Position numbers and translations under genes: made by a program. A DNA stretch of 64,000 nucleotides from an uncultured Myxococcales bacterium (GTDB lineage Bacteria; Myxococcota_A; Polyangia; Polyangiales; Polyangiaceae). Where the stretch lies: positions 1-64,000 of the forward strand of contig CALFEQ010000066.1 of NCBI GenBank assembly GCA_937949945.1, written 5' to 3'. Below, one piece after another: positions 34,341 to 43,060 of the stretch (position 1 is the first letter of the stretch; every line of letters starts with the position of its first letter). The notes under the pieces were generated by a model. That model worked only from the letters and a program-made list of their open reading frames with translations. It was not told where the DNA came from and did not search any database.

Positions 34341-35615
34341 TCAGCCCATTCGATTCGTGACCGCCGACGGCGCCGATCGCGCCACTGCGTTCGCGTCGAG
34401 CAAGGCGCGAAGGCAGGGCGCGACGATCGCGCGGAGCGCCTCGTCGGCGAGCTCCGCACGGCGGGCGTCGGACGGGACGCCGTGGCGAGCGTCGGGGTCG
34501 GCGTCCACGCGGGGCGACGGCAGCGCCGTACGTGCATCGAGCTCCGAGACAACCTGCTCGATGACCGCGCGCACGGGAGCTCCGTGCTCCGCGAGGAGCC
34601 ACGCCACGGTGCGGAACGCGAGCTCGGCGTGCGTCGTCTCGTCCTCCGCGATCCGTTCGAGGATCTTCGCGACGTCCGCGTCCGTCGCTCCGTCGGCCGC
34701 GGCCCGCGCGACGTGCGCGGCGATCGCCTCGCCGAGGCACCCGTCACGCAGCGTCTCGAGCGCGACCTCGGCCGGATCCGTCGGAGGCGGGCCCTCCGGG
34801 ATCGGGAGCGGCCCCGGTCCGACGGGCTCGCCTCGGTAGCGGCTCGCGAGGGCGAAGCAATCCTGCGCGTGGCGGATCTCGTCGAGCGCGGCGGCGTGCG
34901 CGCTCGCGACGAGGCTCGGCGGCGCGCCGAGCGCGAGCAGCGAGAGCGCGAACCGAGAGAACGACGCGACGGACGCGTGCTCGACCGCCGCCTCCGCGAG
35001 CCAATGCGCCGCGAGTCTCGCGCGGGTGGCGGCATCGATCTCCGTGCTCTCGCCGCTGATGCCGGACCAGTCGGCGCGCGCGACGCTCGGGGCGACGACG
35101 AGCTTCCCGTCCTCGCGGAGCGGCCGGCCTCCCGGACAGCGAATCCGCCAGGTGTAGCAGCACGCGTCGGGGACGAGCTCGCGCTCGCGCTCCGTCGTCG
35201 GCGCGCTGAAGCTCACGACGACGCCCTGGAATTCGTCATCGTCGTCGCGCCGCTCGACGGCCGCGCAGCGCTCGAACGGTGCAGGAGCCGGACCGGCGTC
35301 CGGAAGGCTTGCAGGCGCGTGGACACAGAACGCGCCGGAGGGACACGTCGGCCGAGCCAGCTCCGGGGCGATCGGCTTCCGCTCCTCGACGATCGTCCAC
35401 CTGCCATTCCCCGCATCCGCGCGGATGATTTTCGGCGGGGGTGGCGGCGCGTCCTTCGGCTCGACGGAGCTTCCGACCTGCACGACCGTCGCGTCCATTC
35501 GCGCGGCGTCCTTCGTGTCGGGAGCGACGGTGGGCTCTCGATGACACGCCGTCACGGCGAGCCCGACGGGCGACAGGCCCATGGCGAGGAGATAGCGGAC
35601 GCGAGAGGGGTGCAT
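34341..35615 (-). CDS. Ferritin-like domain lipoprotein
   Basis: The 424-residue protein has a signal peptide with lipobox-like VTACHRE, a Pro-rich linker and a Cys-containing middle (CPSGAFCVHAP, CCYTWRIRCPGG). The C-terminal 230 residues form a ferritin-like four-helix bundle with paired iron ligands: EHASVASFSRFA, then LDEIRHAQDCFA (ExxH), then CLGEAIAAHVARAA and EDETTHAELAFR (ExxH). Di-iron oxidase or iron-handling activity outside the cytosol is inferred. It lies 41 bp downstream of the CocE-like gene on the same strand but has its own TACGAT box. Confidence 0.78.
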   Translation of the reverse strand: MHPSRVRYLLAMGLSPVGLAVTACHREPTVAPDTKDAARMDATVVQVGSSVEPKDAPPPPPKIIRADAGNGRWTIVEERKPIAPELARPTCPSGAFCVHAPASLPDAGPAPAPFERCAAVERRDDDDEFQGVVVSFSAPTTERERELVPDACCYTWRIRCPGGRPLREDGKLVVAPSVARADWSGISGESTEIDAATRARLAAHWLAEAAVEHASVASFSRFALSLLALGAPPSLVASAHAAALDEIRHAQDCFALASRYRGEPVGPGPLPIPEGPPPTDPAEVALETLRDGCLGEAIAAHVARAAADGATDADVAKILERIAEDETTHAELAFRTVAWLLAEHGAPVRAVIEQVVSELDARTALPSPRVDADPDARHGVPSDARRAELADEALRAIVAPCLRALLDANAVARSAPSAVTNRMG

Positions 35616-35623
35616 GAGGGCTC

Positions 35624-35629
35624 ATCGTA
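35624..35629 (-). promoter_or_regulatory. -10-like TACGAT box of the ferritin-like gene
   Basis: TACGAT on the minus strand ends 8 nt before ATG 35615, inside the short gap after the upstream hydrolase gene. It suggests independent transcription. Confidence 0.4.
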
Positions 35630-35656
35630 CCGGTTCGTGAGCCCGCGCGTGAGGGG

Positions 35657-37660
35657 TCAGGGCGACGCCGGCAGCGTCCCGCGCCAGAGCGTCACCTTCA
35701 AGCCGGACGGGTGCTTCTGCGTGCGATGGACACGGTGCGTGGCGACGGTGAAGTCCGCCTCCGTCGCGCGATGGATGTCGACGAACTTCTGCGGGTTGCG
35801 GTCCACGAGCGGGAACCACGAGCTCTGGACCTGCACCATGATGCGGTGGCCGGGACGGAACGTGTGGAAGACGTCCGGCAGCGTGAAGCGGACGAGCGTG
35901 GGCGTGTTCGGCTCGAACGGCTCCGGGCGCTCGAAGCTCGAACGGAACCTGCCGCGCATGACCTCCGCGCGCACGAGCTGCTGGTAGCCAGCCATGTGCA
36001 CGCCCGTCGGGTTCGGATCCGGTTCGGGCGCGTCGGCGGGCCAGACGTCGACGAGCTTCACGACGAAGTCCGCGTCCGTTCCCGTCGTCGACACCCAGAG
36101 CGACGCCTCGAGCGGACCGGCGAGCGTGACGTCCGCGTCGAGCTCGCCGGTCGCGTAGACGAGGACGTCCGGTCGGCGAGCCGCGAAGCGCTGGTCGTCG
36201 CTCATGTAGCTCGCGTCGATCGAATCACCCGGCTTCGCCCGGTACGGGACGGGCTTGTTCGGATCGCTGATGTACGCGTCCTCGCCTTCGGCGGTCGTCG
36301 GAGCGACGGCGGCGAGCTTGCCCTGCGGATGGAAGTAGAGCGTCGCCTGCTTCGCTCCGGCGGGCGGCCACGTCGACAGCGCGTGCCACGTGTTCGTGCC
36401 CGTCTCGAACATCCACGCCTCGGGCGGAGGCGGGCCCTTCTTGCCCTTGAGGTGCCGCTGGAAGAACGGGAGCTCGATGTGCTCGCGATAGAAGAGCGAC
36501 GTCTTCTGCCCGAACGAGATGTCGCCGTGGCGGTCGCCGTCGTCACGAGCCCAGCCGCCGTGGCGCCACGGCCCCATGACGATCACGTTCTCGTTCCGAG
36601 GGTTCTGCCGCTCGAACGCGCGGTACGTCTCGAGCGCGCCCCAGAGATCCTCGGCGTCGAACCAGCCGCCCACCGTCATCACCGCCGGCTTCGCGTCGCG
36701 GTAGCGCGGGCGCGGATCGCGCGCCTTCCAGAAGTCGTCGCGCGTCGGGTGGGCCATCAGATCGTTCCAGAATGGGATCTCGCCCTTCAGATGGCGCTCG
36801 TTCGCGTTCGAGACCGGCCCCATGGCGAGGAAGAAGTCGTAGATGTCCAGGCCCTCGGTCTCCCTCTTCCACTCCGACTTCTTCGTCGGCTCGGGCCTCG
36901 GCTTGCCGAAGTTCGCGTGGAAGTTGAACGCGTCCGCGAGGAAAAAGGCGCCGTTGTGATGGAAGTCGTCGCCGAGGAACCAATCGGTGACGGGCGCCTG
37001 CGGGGAGACGGCCTCGAGCGCGGGGTGCGCGTCGATCGCGCTCTGCGCCGCGTAGAAGCCCGGATACGAGATGCCCCAGACGCCGACCTTGCCGTTGTTG
37101 TTCGGCACGTTCTTCACGAGCCAGTCGATGGTGTCGTACGCGTCCGTGCTCTCGTCGACGTCGCCCTTCTTCGCCGCCGCGGGGCGGACGTCGACGAACG
37201 TGCCTTCGGACATCATCCGCCCGCGCACGTCCTGGTGGACGAAGATGTACCCCTCTTTGACGAAGTGGCTCGACGGGGCGAAACGGCGGAGCACGCGCGG
37301 GTTCTTCTCGCTCGGGTACGCGTCGACACCGTACGGCGCGACGCTGTAGGGCGTGCGCGTGAGCAGGATCGGATACGTGTGGAGCGGATCCTTCGGGACG
37401 TACGCGACGGTGAAGAGCCGGGCGCCGTCGCGCATCGGGATGCGGTACTCGTACTTCGTGTAGTGCTCACGGATGGCGCGGGCGAGATCGGCGTCCGTCT
37501 CGATCGGATAGCGGACGAGCGGCTCGTCGGCGCTGCGCACCGGCGGCGGACCGCTCTTGCGCGGCTCCGGCGGGCGCGGCGCCGCAGAAGCGCCGCATGC
37601 AAGGGTCGTCGACGCGAGAGCGAACAGGATCACGGGCGTCCGAACCATCGGCGCGGTCAT
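35657..37660 (-). CDS. CocE/NonD family alpha/beta hydrolase (S15-like), exported
   Basis: The 667-residue protein has a signal peptide with lipobox (STTLACGAS). The catalytic domain shows the nucleophile in GVWGISYPGFYAAQ (Ser near 198), the acid in GGWFDAEDLWGA (near 335) and His in GPWRHGGW (near 367). A C-terminal jelly-roll domain follows (LEASLWVSTTGTDADFVVKL, HRIMVQVQSSWFP). This is the layout of alpha-amino acid ester hydrolases, cocaine esterase and X-Pro dipeptidyl peptidases. It probably cleaves esters or amides of peptides or antibiotics in the envelope. An in-frame ATG at 37648 is an alternative start. Confidence 0.9.
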   Translation of the reverse strand: MTAPMVRTPVILFALASTTLACGASAAPRPPEPRKSGPPPVRSADEPLVRYPIETDADLARAIREHYTKYEYRIPMRDGARLFTVAYVPKDPLHTYPILLTRTPYSVAPYGVDAYPSEKNPRVLRRFAPSSHFVKEGYIFVHQDVRGRMMSEGTFVDVRPAAAKKGDVDESTDAYDTIDWLVKNVPNNNGKVGVWGISYPGFYAAQSAIDAHPALEAVSPQAPVTDWFLGDDFHHNGAFFLADAFNFHANFGKPRPEPTKKSEWKRETEGLDIYDFFLAMGPVSNANERHLKGEIPFWNDLMAHPTRDDFWKARDPRPRYRDAKPAVMTVGGWFDAEDLWGALETYRAFERQNPRNENVIVMGPWRHGGWARDDGDRHGDISFGQKTSLFYREHIELPFFQRHLKGKKGPPPPEAWMFETGTNTWHALSTWPPAGAKQATLYFHPQGKLAAVAPTTAEGEDAYISDPNKPVPYRAKPGDSIDASYMSDDQRFAARRPDVLVYATGELDADVTLAGPLEASLWVSTTGTDADFVVKLVDVWPADAPEPDPNPTGVHMAGYQQLVRAEVMRGRFRSSFERPEPFEPNTPTLVRFTLPDVFHTFRPGHRIMVQVQSSWFPLVDRNPQKFVDIHRATEADFTVATHRVHRTQKHPSGLKVTLWRGTLPASP

Positions 37661-37804
37661 ACCGCGAGCGGGTCGGGGTTGGATCGACGGAGATGCGCCG
37701 GAGCGGAGCCGGAAGCGCGACCGCAGGGCTGTCGTACATTGTCGGCACCCACCAGCGCCGCGCGAAGGGCGGCCCGAAGAATCGACTCGAGACGAGAGCT
37801 CTGC

Positions 37805-37810
37805 TAGCGA
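37805..37810 (+). promoter_or_regulatory. -10-like TAGCGA box of the FGE-like gene
   Basis: TGCTAGCGA ends 7 nt before ATG 37818, with only GC-rich sequence between and no ribosome binding site. Confidence 0.3.
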
Positions 37811-37817
37811 CGGGCCC

Positions 37818-38750
37818 ATGAGGCTCGCGCTCCGTCTCGGCCTGGCCGTCGCGCCCGTGCTCCTCGCGCTCGCCTCGCGCGCCGCGCTCGCGCAGGACCC
37901 CGACAAGGCGCCTCCGCGCTGCCGCGCGCAAGTGGTGAACGCGCTCGCTCGCATCGCGCCCGCATACGCGGGAAAGACGCGCAAGATCGCGGCGAAGGCT
38001 CCGGGGTCGCTCGAGGCGGCCATCTGGGGCTACGCCCCGCCGCGCTTCCACGAGGTCGACGAAGGGACGCTGCCGCCGCCGAAGCCCGGCGCGACGTGCC
38101 CGCCGGACATGGCGCTCGTCTTCGATCGGTTCTGCATCGATCGCTACGAAGGCTCGATCGTCATCCGCGAGGCCGACGGCACGGAGACGCCGCACTCGCC
38201 GTACGTCACGCCGCCCTCCGACAAGGTCTTCGTCGCGAAGAGCGTCCCGGGCGTCGTCCCGCAGGCGTACATCAGCGCGAAGCAAGCGGAGAGCGCGTGC
38301 CGCGCCGCGGGCAAGCGGCTCTGCCATCCCGTCGAGTGGCGGGTCGCTTGCGGAGGCAGCGAGGGCACGGCGTACCCGTACGGTCCGAAACGCGTCGCCG
38401 GCAAGTGCCACGACACCGGAGTGAGCCCGATGCTCACGTTCCACGCGGCGACGATGAAGCGCGGCTGGGGGATGACCGAGCTCAACGATCCGCGCAACAA
38501 CCAGCTCGAAGGTACGGTGGCCAAGACCGGCGCGTACCCCGAGTGCGTGACCGATCAGGGCGTCTACGACATGGTCGGCAACCTCCACGAGTGGACGGCA
38601 GATCCGAACGGCACGTTCCAGGGAGGCTACTGGCTCGACACCTCGCAGCACGGCGAAGGCTGCGCGTACCGCACCATCGCTCACGGCTACACGTACCGCG
38701 ACTACTCGACCGGCTTTCGCTGCTGCGCCGATCCGAGGGCCGCGCAGTGA
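37818..38750 (+). CDS. Exported SUMF1/FGE-sulfatase family protein
   Basis: The 310-residue protein has a signal peptide (ASRAALAQ) and a formylglycine-generating-enzyme-like domain. Recognisable blocks are MALVFDRFCIDRYEGSI, YISAKQAESACRAAGKRLCH, VEWRVACGG, YDMVGNLHEWTAD and the C-terminal STGFRCCAD. True FGE uses two cysteines and copper to oxidise sulfatase cysteines. Many bacterial homologues only share the C-type-lectin-like fold, and no sulfatase is encoded here, so the substrate is open. It is divergent from the CocE-like gene and followed by a strong hairpin. Confidence 0.85.
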   Translation: MRLALRLGLAVAPVLLALASRAALAQDPDKAPPRCRAQVVNALARIAPAYAGKTRKIAAKAPGSLEAAIWGYAPPRFHEVDEGTLPPPKPGATCPPDMALVFDRFCIDRYEGSIVIREADGTETPHSPYVTPPSDKVFVAKSVPGVVPQAYISAKQAESACRAAGKRLCHPVEWRVACGGSEGTAYPYGPKRVAGKCHDTGVSPMLTFHAATMKRGWGMTELNDPRNNQLEGTVAKTGAYPECVTDQGVYDMVGNLHEWTADPNGTFQGGYWLDTSQHGEGCAYRTIAHGYTYRDYSTGFRCCADPRAAQ

Positions 38751-38776
38751 AGTGCGGCTCGACAACGAGCCGCGCT
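38751..38776 (+). terminator. Hairpin immediately after the FGE-like gene
   Basis: AGTGCGGCTCG and CGAGCCGCGCT pair over 11 positions (one T-G wobble) around the tetraloop ACAA, starting at the base after the TGA. A T tract is lacking. Confidence 0.65.
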
Positions 38777-38963
38777 CGATCGACCATCATGGCCTCGCTT
38801 CCATTGCGACGACGCCCCGCAGGCCCGATGAGCCCAATCAGCACTCGCCCGAAGGAAAGAGGTGGGGCATGCACCTTCCCCACCCCCACCCTCGTTCGGC
38901 CGAGAACGACCGGCCCCGTCACCTCGGTCTTGCCCGCCGACGAGATGTCGCCGACGATGCGTC

Positions 38964-39911
38964 ATGGCCAGTCGTAAGGCCAAACCGCGGGAGAAGAAGC
39001 CGCCGCGCGCGGACGGCGCGCGCCGCGCCCGCGCGTCCGCGCCCGATCCGGCCGAGCTCGACGATCGTTCGACCGCGGGCGGGGGAAAGGTCATCGAGGA
39101 AGGGCTGGAGCTCCGGCCTTCCTCGACGATGACCCGCGAGATCGACATCTCGGCGATCTCGGCCCTCATGGGCGACCTGCCCCACGACTCGTCCGTCCCG
39201 GCGGCGCTGCCGACGACGCGCATCCTCGACGAGCGGCTGATGCCGCCGCCGCCGTCGAGCTCGTCCGGGTTCGACGACCTCGCGCAGACGATGGAGGCGC
39301 CCGCCGCTCTGCCGCGCATGCTGCTGCTCGAGGCGGGCGAGACGTTGATCAACGAGATCGGCTTCGCCGCGGTCAGCGACGCCGCGATCGCGCGGACGGC
39401 CGGCGTCACGCTCGACGTCTTCCATGCGCACTTCGCGAACAAGACCGCCCTCCTCCACGCGTTGAACGAGCGCTTCTGCCTGCAGGTGACGAACGCCATC
39501 GACGAGGCGACGAGGAGCGGGACCTTCGAGCGCGCCGAGCTGCGCGACGTGATGAAGGTCGCGATCCGGACGGTCCTCGACCTCCTGTTCGCGCGTGCCG
39601 GGCTCGTCCGTGCCGTCCTCGCGTGCGGCGACGACAGGATGCTCGACGGCTTCCGTCGCATCGGCGCGCACGTCACCTCCAGGATCGTGAGCGTGCTCGA
39701 GGAGGCGAACGCGAGCGCGGAAGAGAAGCCCCGCTCCGAGGACATCGCGTTCGCGCTCATGATCGCGGTCTCGCTCGCGCACCACGCCATCGCGATCGGC
39801 ACCATGTGGACCGGCCTCGACTTCCAAGTCGAAGACTTCTACGAGCGCGCCACCCGCGCGGCGACGGCGTACCTCGAGTCGGCGCGCGCCGCCCCGGAAG
39901 GCCGCACCTGA
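38964..39911 (+). CDS. TetR-like transcriptional regulator with long N-terminal extension
   Basis: The 315-residue protein has a TetR helix-turn-helix at about residues 115-165 (AAVSDAAIARTAGVTLDVFH, AHFANKTALLHALNERF) and an all-helical C-terminal ligand/dimerisation domain. The first 110 residues are unusual: basic and Lys/Arg-rich (MASRKAKPREKKPPR), then Pro/Ser-rich and probably disordered. The ATG at 38964 fits the coding bias, but a shorter protein starting near ATG 39129 cannot be excluded. It is alone between the FGE-like gene and a small membrane protein, so its target is unclear. Confidence 0.8.
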   Translation: MASRKAKPREKKPPRADGARRARASAPDPAELDDRSTAGGGKVIEEGLELRPSSTMTREIDISAISALMGDLPHDSSVPAALPTTRILDERLMPPPPSSSSGFDDLAQTMEAPAALPRMLLLEAGETLINEIGFAAVSDAAIARTAGVTLDVFHAHFANKTALLHALNERFCLQVTNAIDEATRSGTFERAELRDVMKVAIRTVLDLLFARAGLVRAVLACGDDRMLDGFRRIGAHVTSRIVSVLEEANASAEEKPRSEDIAFALMIAVSLAHHAIAIGTMWTGLDFQVEDFYERATRAATAYLESARAAPEGRT

Positions 39912-39972
39912 GCTCGTGACCGCGTCCCGGTCGCGGCCGCGAGCGGGGTTCGCGCGCCGCCGTCCGCCGTGC

Positions 39973-39978
39973 TAGACG
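39973..39978 (+). promoter_or_regulatory. -10-like TAGACG box
   Basis: GTGCTAGACGGT lies 9 nt before ATG 39988. The GCTA context recurs before several other starts. Confidence 0.3.
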
Positions 39979-39987
39979 GTTCGCGTC

Positions 39988-40212
39988 ATGGCCCGCACCG
40001 TCGATCGGTCCATTGCTCGGTTGGTGGCGATCAAGCGCATCGTCACGGGGACGGTCTCGATCCTCTGTGGGATCGGCCTCGTCGTCGGCCTCGTCCTCCA
40101 CCGGGGATCCGCTCCGCCGGTCACCGGGATCGCGCTCCTCCTCTTCTTCGGAGGCGGTGCGTGGACGCTCCGCGACGGCCTCCGCCTCCGCCGCGAGCTC
40201 CAGCGCACCTGA
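39988..40212 (+). CDS. Small two-helix membrane protein
   Basis: The 74-residue protein has two transmembrane helices (GTVSILCGIGLVVGLVLHRG and TGIALLLFFGGGAWTL) with basic ends (RSIARLVAIKR, RDGLRLRRELQRT). The family is not recognised. Coding bias and an upstream -10-like box support it as a real gene. A small CCTGC/GCAGG hairpin follows the stop at once. Confidence 0.6.
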   Translation: MARTVDRSIARLVAIKRIVTGTVSILCGIGLVVGLVLHRGSAPPVTGIALLLFFGGGAWTLRDGLRLRRELQRT

Positions 40213-40228
40213 CCTGCTTTCGCGCAGG
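40213..40228 (+). terminator. Short hairpin after the small membrane protein gene
   Basis: CCTGC, loop TTTCGC and GCAGG begin at the base after the stop codon. The stem is only 5 bp, so the terminator call is weak. Confidence 0.3.
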
Positions 40229-40282
40229 GCCGGCCGCCCGCCGGAGCGTGTGTGGACACTCGCGCGAGCGCCGAGACCGGGT

Positions 40283-40288
40283 TAAGGT
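40283..40288 (+). promoter_or_regulatory. -10-like TAAGGT box
   Basis: GTTAAGGT ends 5 nt before ATG 40294, the shortest spacing seen in this window apart from doubtful cases. Confidence 0.35.
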
Positions 40289-40293
40289 GAAGC

Positions 40294-41031
40294 ATGCGCG
40301 CCGCGTTCGTCGCCCTCGCAGCCTTCGCCCTTTCCTTCGGTGTCGTGGTCGCTTGCTCCGACGAGACGGGAACGGTCACGCCGGACGAGGGAGGAACCGA
40401 AGGCGGCATCGATCCGGAGAGCGGCGCCGACGCCGGGTACGACGGTCCGGATCCGTCGATGCTCTCGCCGACCGGCTGCCTGCTCCGGACGACCGATTTC
40501 CAGGCCGGCGCCAAGGCCGAGAACGTCGCCCGCACGGACATCCAGGGCGCCGTCGACTGGGAGAACGTCGAAGGAGCGCTCGCCGAGGACGGCGACCTCG
40601 CCACCGTCACGCTCGACGACGGTCAGGAGTCCGCCGAGCTCCGCGTGAGCCAGTTCGGATTCAATCTGCCCGATAGCGTCGAGACGTGGGGCATCGAGGT
40701 CCAGCTCAAGCGCCGTGCGCCCGACGGGGGCATCGAGGACGCGCGCGTCGACCTCGACATCGAAGGCAAGCAGGTCGGCTGGAAGTACGTGAAGGGGCCG
40801 TGGCCGACGTCGATCATCGGCACGCATCACTACGGGCAGAAGGTCGACACGTGGCGCGTCGACCTCTACCCCGCAGACGTGAACAAGGAGACGTTCGCGG
40901 CGAAGCTCTGGGTACGCAAGTCGCCGGACGCGGGCCCGGGCCCGGTCGTCGCGCAGGTCGACTCGCTCAAGGTCGCCGTCTGGTATTGCCCCGAGCCGAA
41001 CGTACGGTACCCGGTGCCCGAGCAGCAGTGA
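40294..41031 (+). CDS. Lipoprotein of unknown function
   Basis: The 245-residue protein has a signal peptide and lipobox (VVVACSDET), then an Asp/Glu/Gly-rich linker (DEGGTEGGIDPESGADAG). The mature domain is beta-rich, with RVSQFGFNLPDSVETWGIEV, LKRRAPDGGIEDARVDL and WVRKSP, and ends in WYCPEPNVRYPVPEQQ. The layout resembles a carbohydrate-binding or concanavalin-like sandwich, but no catalytic signature is visible. I do not recognise the family. Confidence 0.75.
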   Translation: MRAAFVALAAFALSFGVVVACSDETGTVTPDEGGTEGGIDPESGADAGYDGPDPSMLSPTGCLLRTTDFQAGAKAENVARTDIQGAVDWENVEGALAEDGDLATVTLDDGQESAELRVSQFGFNLPDSVETWGIEVQLKRRAPDGGIEDARVDLDIEGKQVGWKYVKGPWPTSIIGTHHYGQKVDTWRVDLYPADVNKETFAAKLWVRKSPDAGPGPVVAQVDSLKVAVWYCPEPNVRYPVPEQQ

Positions 41032-41067
41032 CGCCCGCCCGCGCTCCGATCGCTCGAGGAGAGCGCG

Positions 41068-41733
41068 TCACCCGACGGCGCGCAGCACCGTGACGACGTG
41101 CGCGAACAGGCAGATGCTCGCCACGATCACGAGCGCGTGGAAGACCTCGTGGTACCCGAACACGCGCGGGAACGGGTCGGGACGCTTGGTGGCGTAGACG
41201 AGCGCGCCGACGCTGTAGATCACGCCGCTCGCCACGAGCAGCCAGACCGACGTGGCCCCGACGACGGCCGCGCGATCGATCACCTGACCGATGACGGTCC
41301 ACCCGAGGACGACGCACAGGAGCGCCGTCACCCACTTCGGTGCGTCCGGCCACGCGAGCGACTTGAGGACGCCGAGGAGCGATCCGATCCAGATCGCCGC
41401 GAGCGCCCCGTGCCCGCCGGCGCTCGACGGGACGAGCGCGAACAGCGGCGTGTACCCGCCGGCGATGAGCAGGAAGATCGCGGAGTGATCGAGACGGCGG
41501 ACGCGCTTCCGCGCGCGGGGCGACCAGTCGATACGGTGGTAGAGCGCGCTCGTTCCGAACAGGTTGACGAGGCTCAGACCGAACACGAGGGCGGCGACGG
41601 TCGGTGCTCCCGGACGAGCACGCGCGACGAGCGCCACGGTCGCGGCGATGGCGAAGAAGAACGAGATCTGATGGGACACGCCGCGAAGGAGAGGCTTCGC
41701 CGGCGTCGTGACGAAGGACGTCCTGGCATCCAT
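41068..41733 (-). CDS. Hemolysin III family (PAQR-like) membrane protein
   Basis: The 221-residue protein has seven transmembrane helices and the family's metal-binding pattern: SALYHRIDWSPRARKRVRRL followed by DHSAIFLLIAGGYTP, and near the C-terminus GYHEVFHALVIVAS. Bacterial hemolysin III/YqfA proteins are related to PAQR receptors and probably act as metal-dependent hydrolases on membrane lipids; true hemolysis is doubtful. ATG 41733 is supported by a TAAATC box 10 nt upstream. It is divergent from the next gene. Confidence 0.9.
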   Translation of the reverse strand: MDARTSFVTTPAKPLLRGVSHQISFFFAIAATVALVARARPGAPTVAALVFGLSLVNLFGTSALYHRIDWSPRARKRVRRLDHSAIFLLIAGGYTPLFALVPSSAGGHGALAAIWIGSLLGVLKSLAWPDAPKWVTALLCVVLGWTVIGQVIDRAAVVGATSVWLLVASGVIYSVGALVYATKRPDPFPRVFGYHEVFHALVIVASICLFAHVVTVLRAVG

Positions 41734-41743
41734 CGGGACGCGC

Positions 41744-41749
41744 GATTTA
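41744..41749 (-). promoter_or_regulatory. -10-like TAAATC box of the hemolysin III gene
   Basis: TAAATC on the minus strand lies 10 nt before ATG 41733. It is unusually A/T-rich for this region. Confidence 0.35.
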
Positions 41750-41879
41750 CTCGCATCGAGCTCCGCCGTCGACACCCTCGGGTCCGCGGGTGCGACGGGA
41801 GAGGCTCCGAGCCGCAGCGATGCGAATCGCGGAGTCCGCCCCGACGACCGCGCGCCTCGCGGCGCTGGCATCGGTCCTC

Positions 41880-41885
41880 TAAGAT
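41880..41885 (+). promoter_or_regulatory. -10-like TAAGAT box
   Basis: TCTAAGAT ends 8 nt before ATG 41894 and supports this start over the longer open frame that begins upstream. Confidence 0.4.
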
Positions 41886-41893
41886 GGACTCGA

Positions 41894-42544
41894 ATGCAAC
41901 CGCCGGCGCTCGGGCACCATGGCGCGCTTCATCCGAATGCATACGCGCGCGCCGTGCCCATCGCGCAGGAGCCGCACGTCGTGCGTCCGCCGGCCCAGCG
42001 CGCTCGGCGGATCGCGCTCGTCCTCTCGTTCATCGCCGTCGCCTTCTCGATCGGCTGCGGATTCGGCGCCCGGCGCGCCTGGTCGCTCTACGCGGAGACG
42101 GCGCCGCCCGAGGTGCTGATGCCCTGGGTGCTCGTCTTCCTCGTGCTGCTCCTCCTCGCGCTCGTCCTCCGAATGGGCGCCGCCATCTGCGAGCTCTTGT
42201 GGCTCGAGCGCACATGGTCGAACCTGCCGGAGTCCCTCCGGAACGTCGGCCCCGTCCGAGAGGTGAGCTCCGGGCTCGCGATCGCCGTGAGCTTCGTGCC
42301 CGGCGTCGCGTGGGTCTGGAAGCTCGGTCTCGTGGTCGGCATCGCCAACGGGTTCGAGGCGATCCGCTCGCACACGCCGTTCACCGCGCCCGTCCCGAAG
42401 CGCCTCGGGATGGCCGCCGTCGTCGTCGGCTGGGTGCCGGGGCTCAACGTGTACGTCGCGCCGTTCCTCTGGGAGATGTTCGCGCGGCGAATCGACGTGT
42501 GCGTACAGGAGATCCTCGCGCGGCGTCCCGCGGCCGCCGCGTGA
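41894..42544 (+). CDS. Multi-pass membrane protein, DUF4328-like
   Basis: The 216-residue protein has four or five hydrophobic helices (IALVLSFIAVAFSIGCGFGA, MPWVLVFLVLLLLALVLRMG). The middle block ELLWLERTWSNLPESLR, then SFVPGVAWVWKLGLVVGI, resembles the DUF4328 pattern of a Trp/Arg helix followed by a Pro-containing re-entrant segment. The assignment is tentative and no function is known. It converges on the cyclophilin gene with 3 bp between stops. Confidence 0.65.
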   Translation: MQPPALGHHGALHPNAYARAVPIAQEPHVVRPPAQRARRIALVLSFIAVAFSIGCGFGARRAWSLYAETAPPEVLMPWVLVFLVLLLLALVLRMGAAICELLWLERTWSNLPESLRNVGPVREVSSGLAIAVSFVPGVAWVWKLGLVVGIANGFEAIRSHTPFTAPVPKRLGMAAVVVGWVPGLNVYVAPFLWEMFARRIDVCVQEILARRPAAAA

Positions 42545-42547
42545 CTT

Positions 42548-43051
42548 CTACTTTCGGCGGATCGACTTGATGACGACGTTCTCGAGCGGCGCGTCCTTCG
42601 AGAACGGCCCCTTCGCGCCGGTCGGGACGTTGACGATCTTGTCGACGACCTCCATCCCGGAGGTGACCTTCCCGAAGACGGCGTAGCCCCAACCGGCGGC
42701 GTTCTTGCCGGTGTGATCGAGGAAGGCATTGTCCTTCACGTTCACGAAGAACTGCGCGGTGGCGGAGTGCGGATCGCTGGTCCGCGCCATCGCGACCGTC
42801 CCGCGCAGGTTCTTGAGGCCGTTGTCGGCCTCGTTCTCGATCGGGGCGCGGACCGGCTTCTTCTCGAGAGAGCCGTCGTAGCCGCCCCCCTGAGCCATGA
42901 AGCCCGGGATGACACGGTGGAAGATCGTGCCGTCGTAGTGCTTGGCATCCACGTACTCGAGGAAGTTCGCGACGGTCTTCGGCGCTTTCTCGTCCTCGAG
43001 GGCCATCTCGAAGGTTCCGAGGCTCGTTTCGACGACGACGGTAGTGCTCAT
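42548..43051 (-). CDS. Peptidyl-prolyl cis-trans isomerase, cyclophilin type
   Basis: The 167-residue protein is a compact cytosolic cyclophilin that catalyses proline isomerisation during folding. It shows the catalytic FHRVIPGFMAQGGG motif (Arg and Phe of the active site) and QFFVNVKDNAFLDH. There is no signal peptide. ATG 43051 is followed directly by the first beta strand (STTVVVETSLG) and preceded by a TATCCT box 9 nt away. Confidence 0.95.
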   Translation of the reverse strand: MSTTVVVETSLGTFEMALEDEKAPKTVANFLEYVDAKHYDGTIFHRVIPGFMAQGGGYDGSLEKKPVRAPIENEADNGLKNLRGTVAMARTSDPHSATAQFFVNVKDNAFLDHTGKNAAGWGYAVFGKVTSGMEVVDKIVNVPTGAKGPFSKDAPLENVVIKSIRRK

Positions 43052-43060
43052 GGTGGTCCG

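Noticed and set aside
34331..34346. GGCTG-CGCGAT-CAGCC hairpin as a bidirectional terminator
   Set aside because: Only a 5-bp stem that overlaps the ferritin-like stop codon; too weak to annotate.
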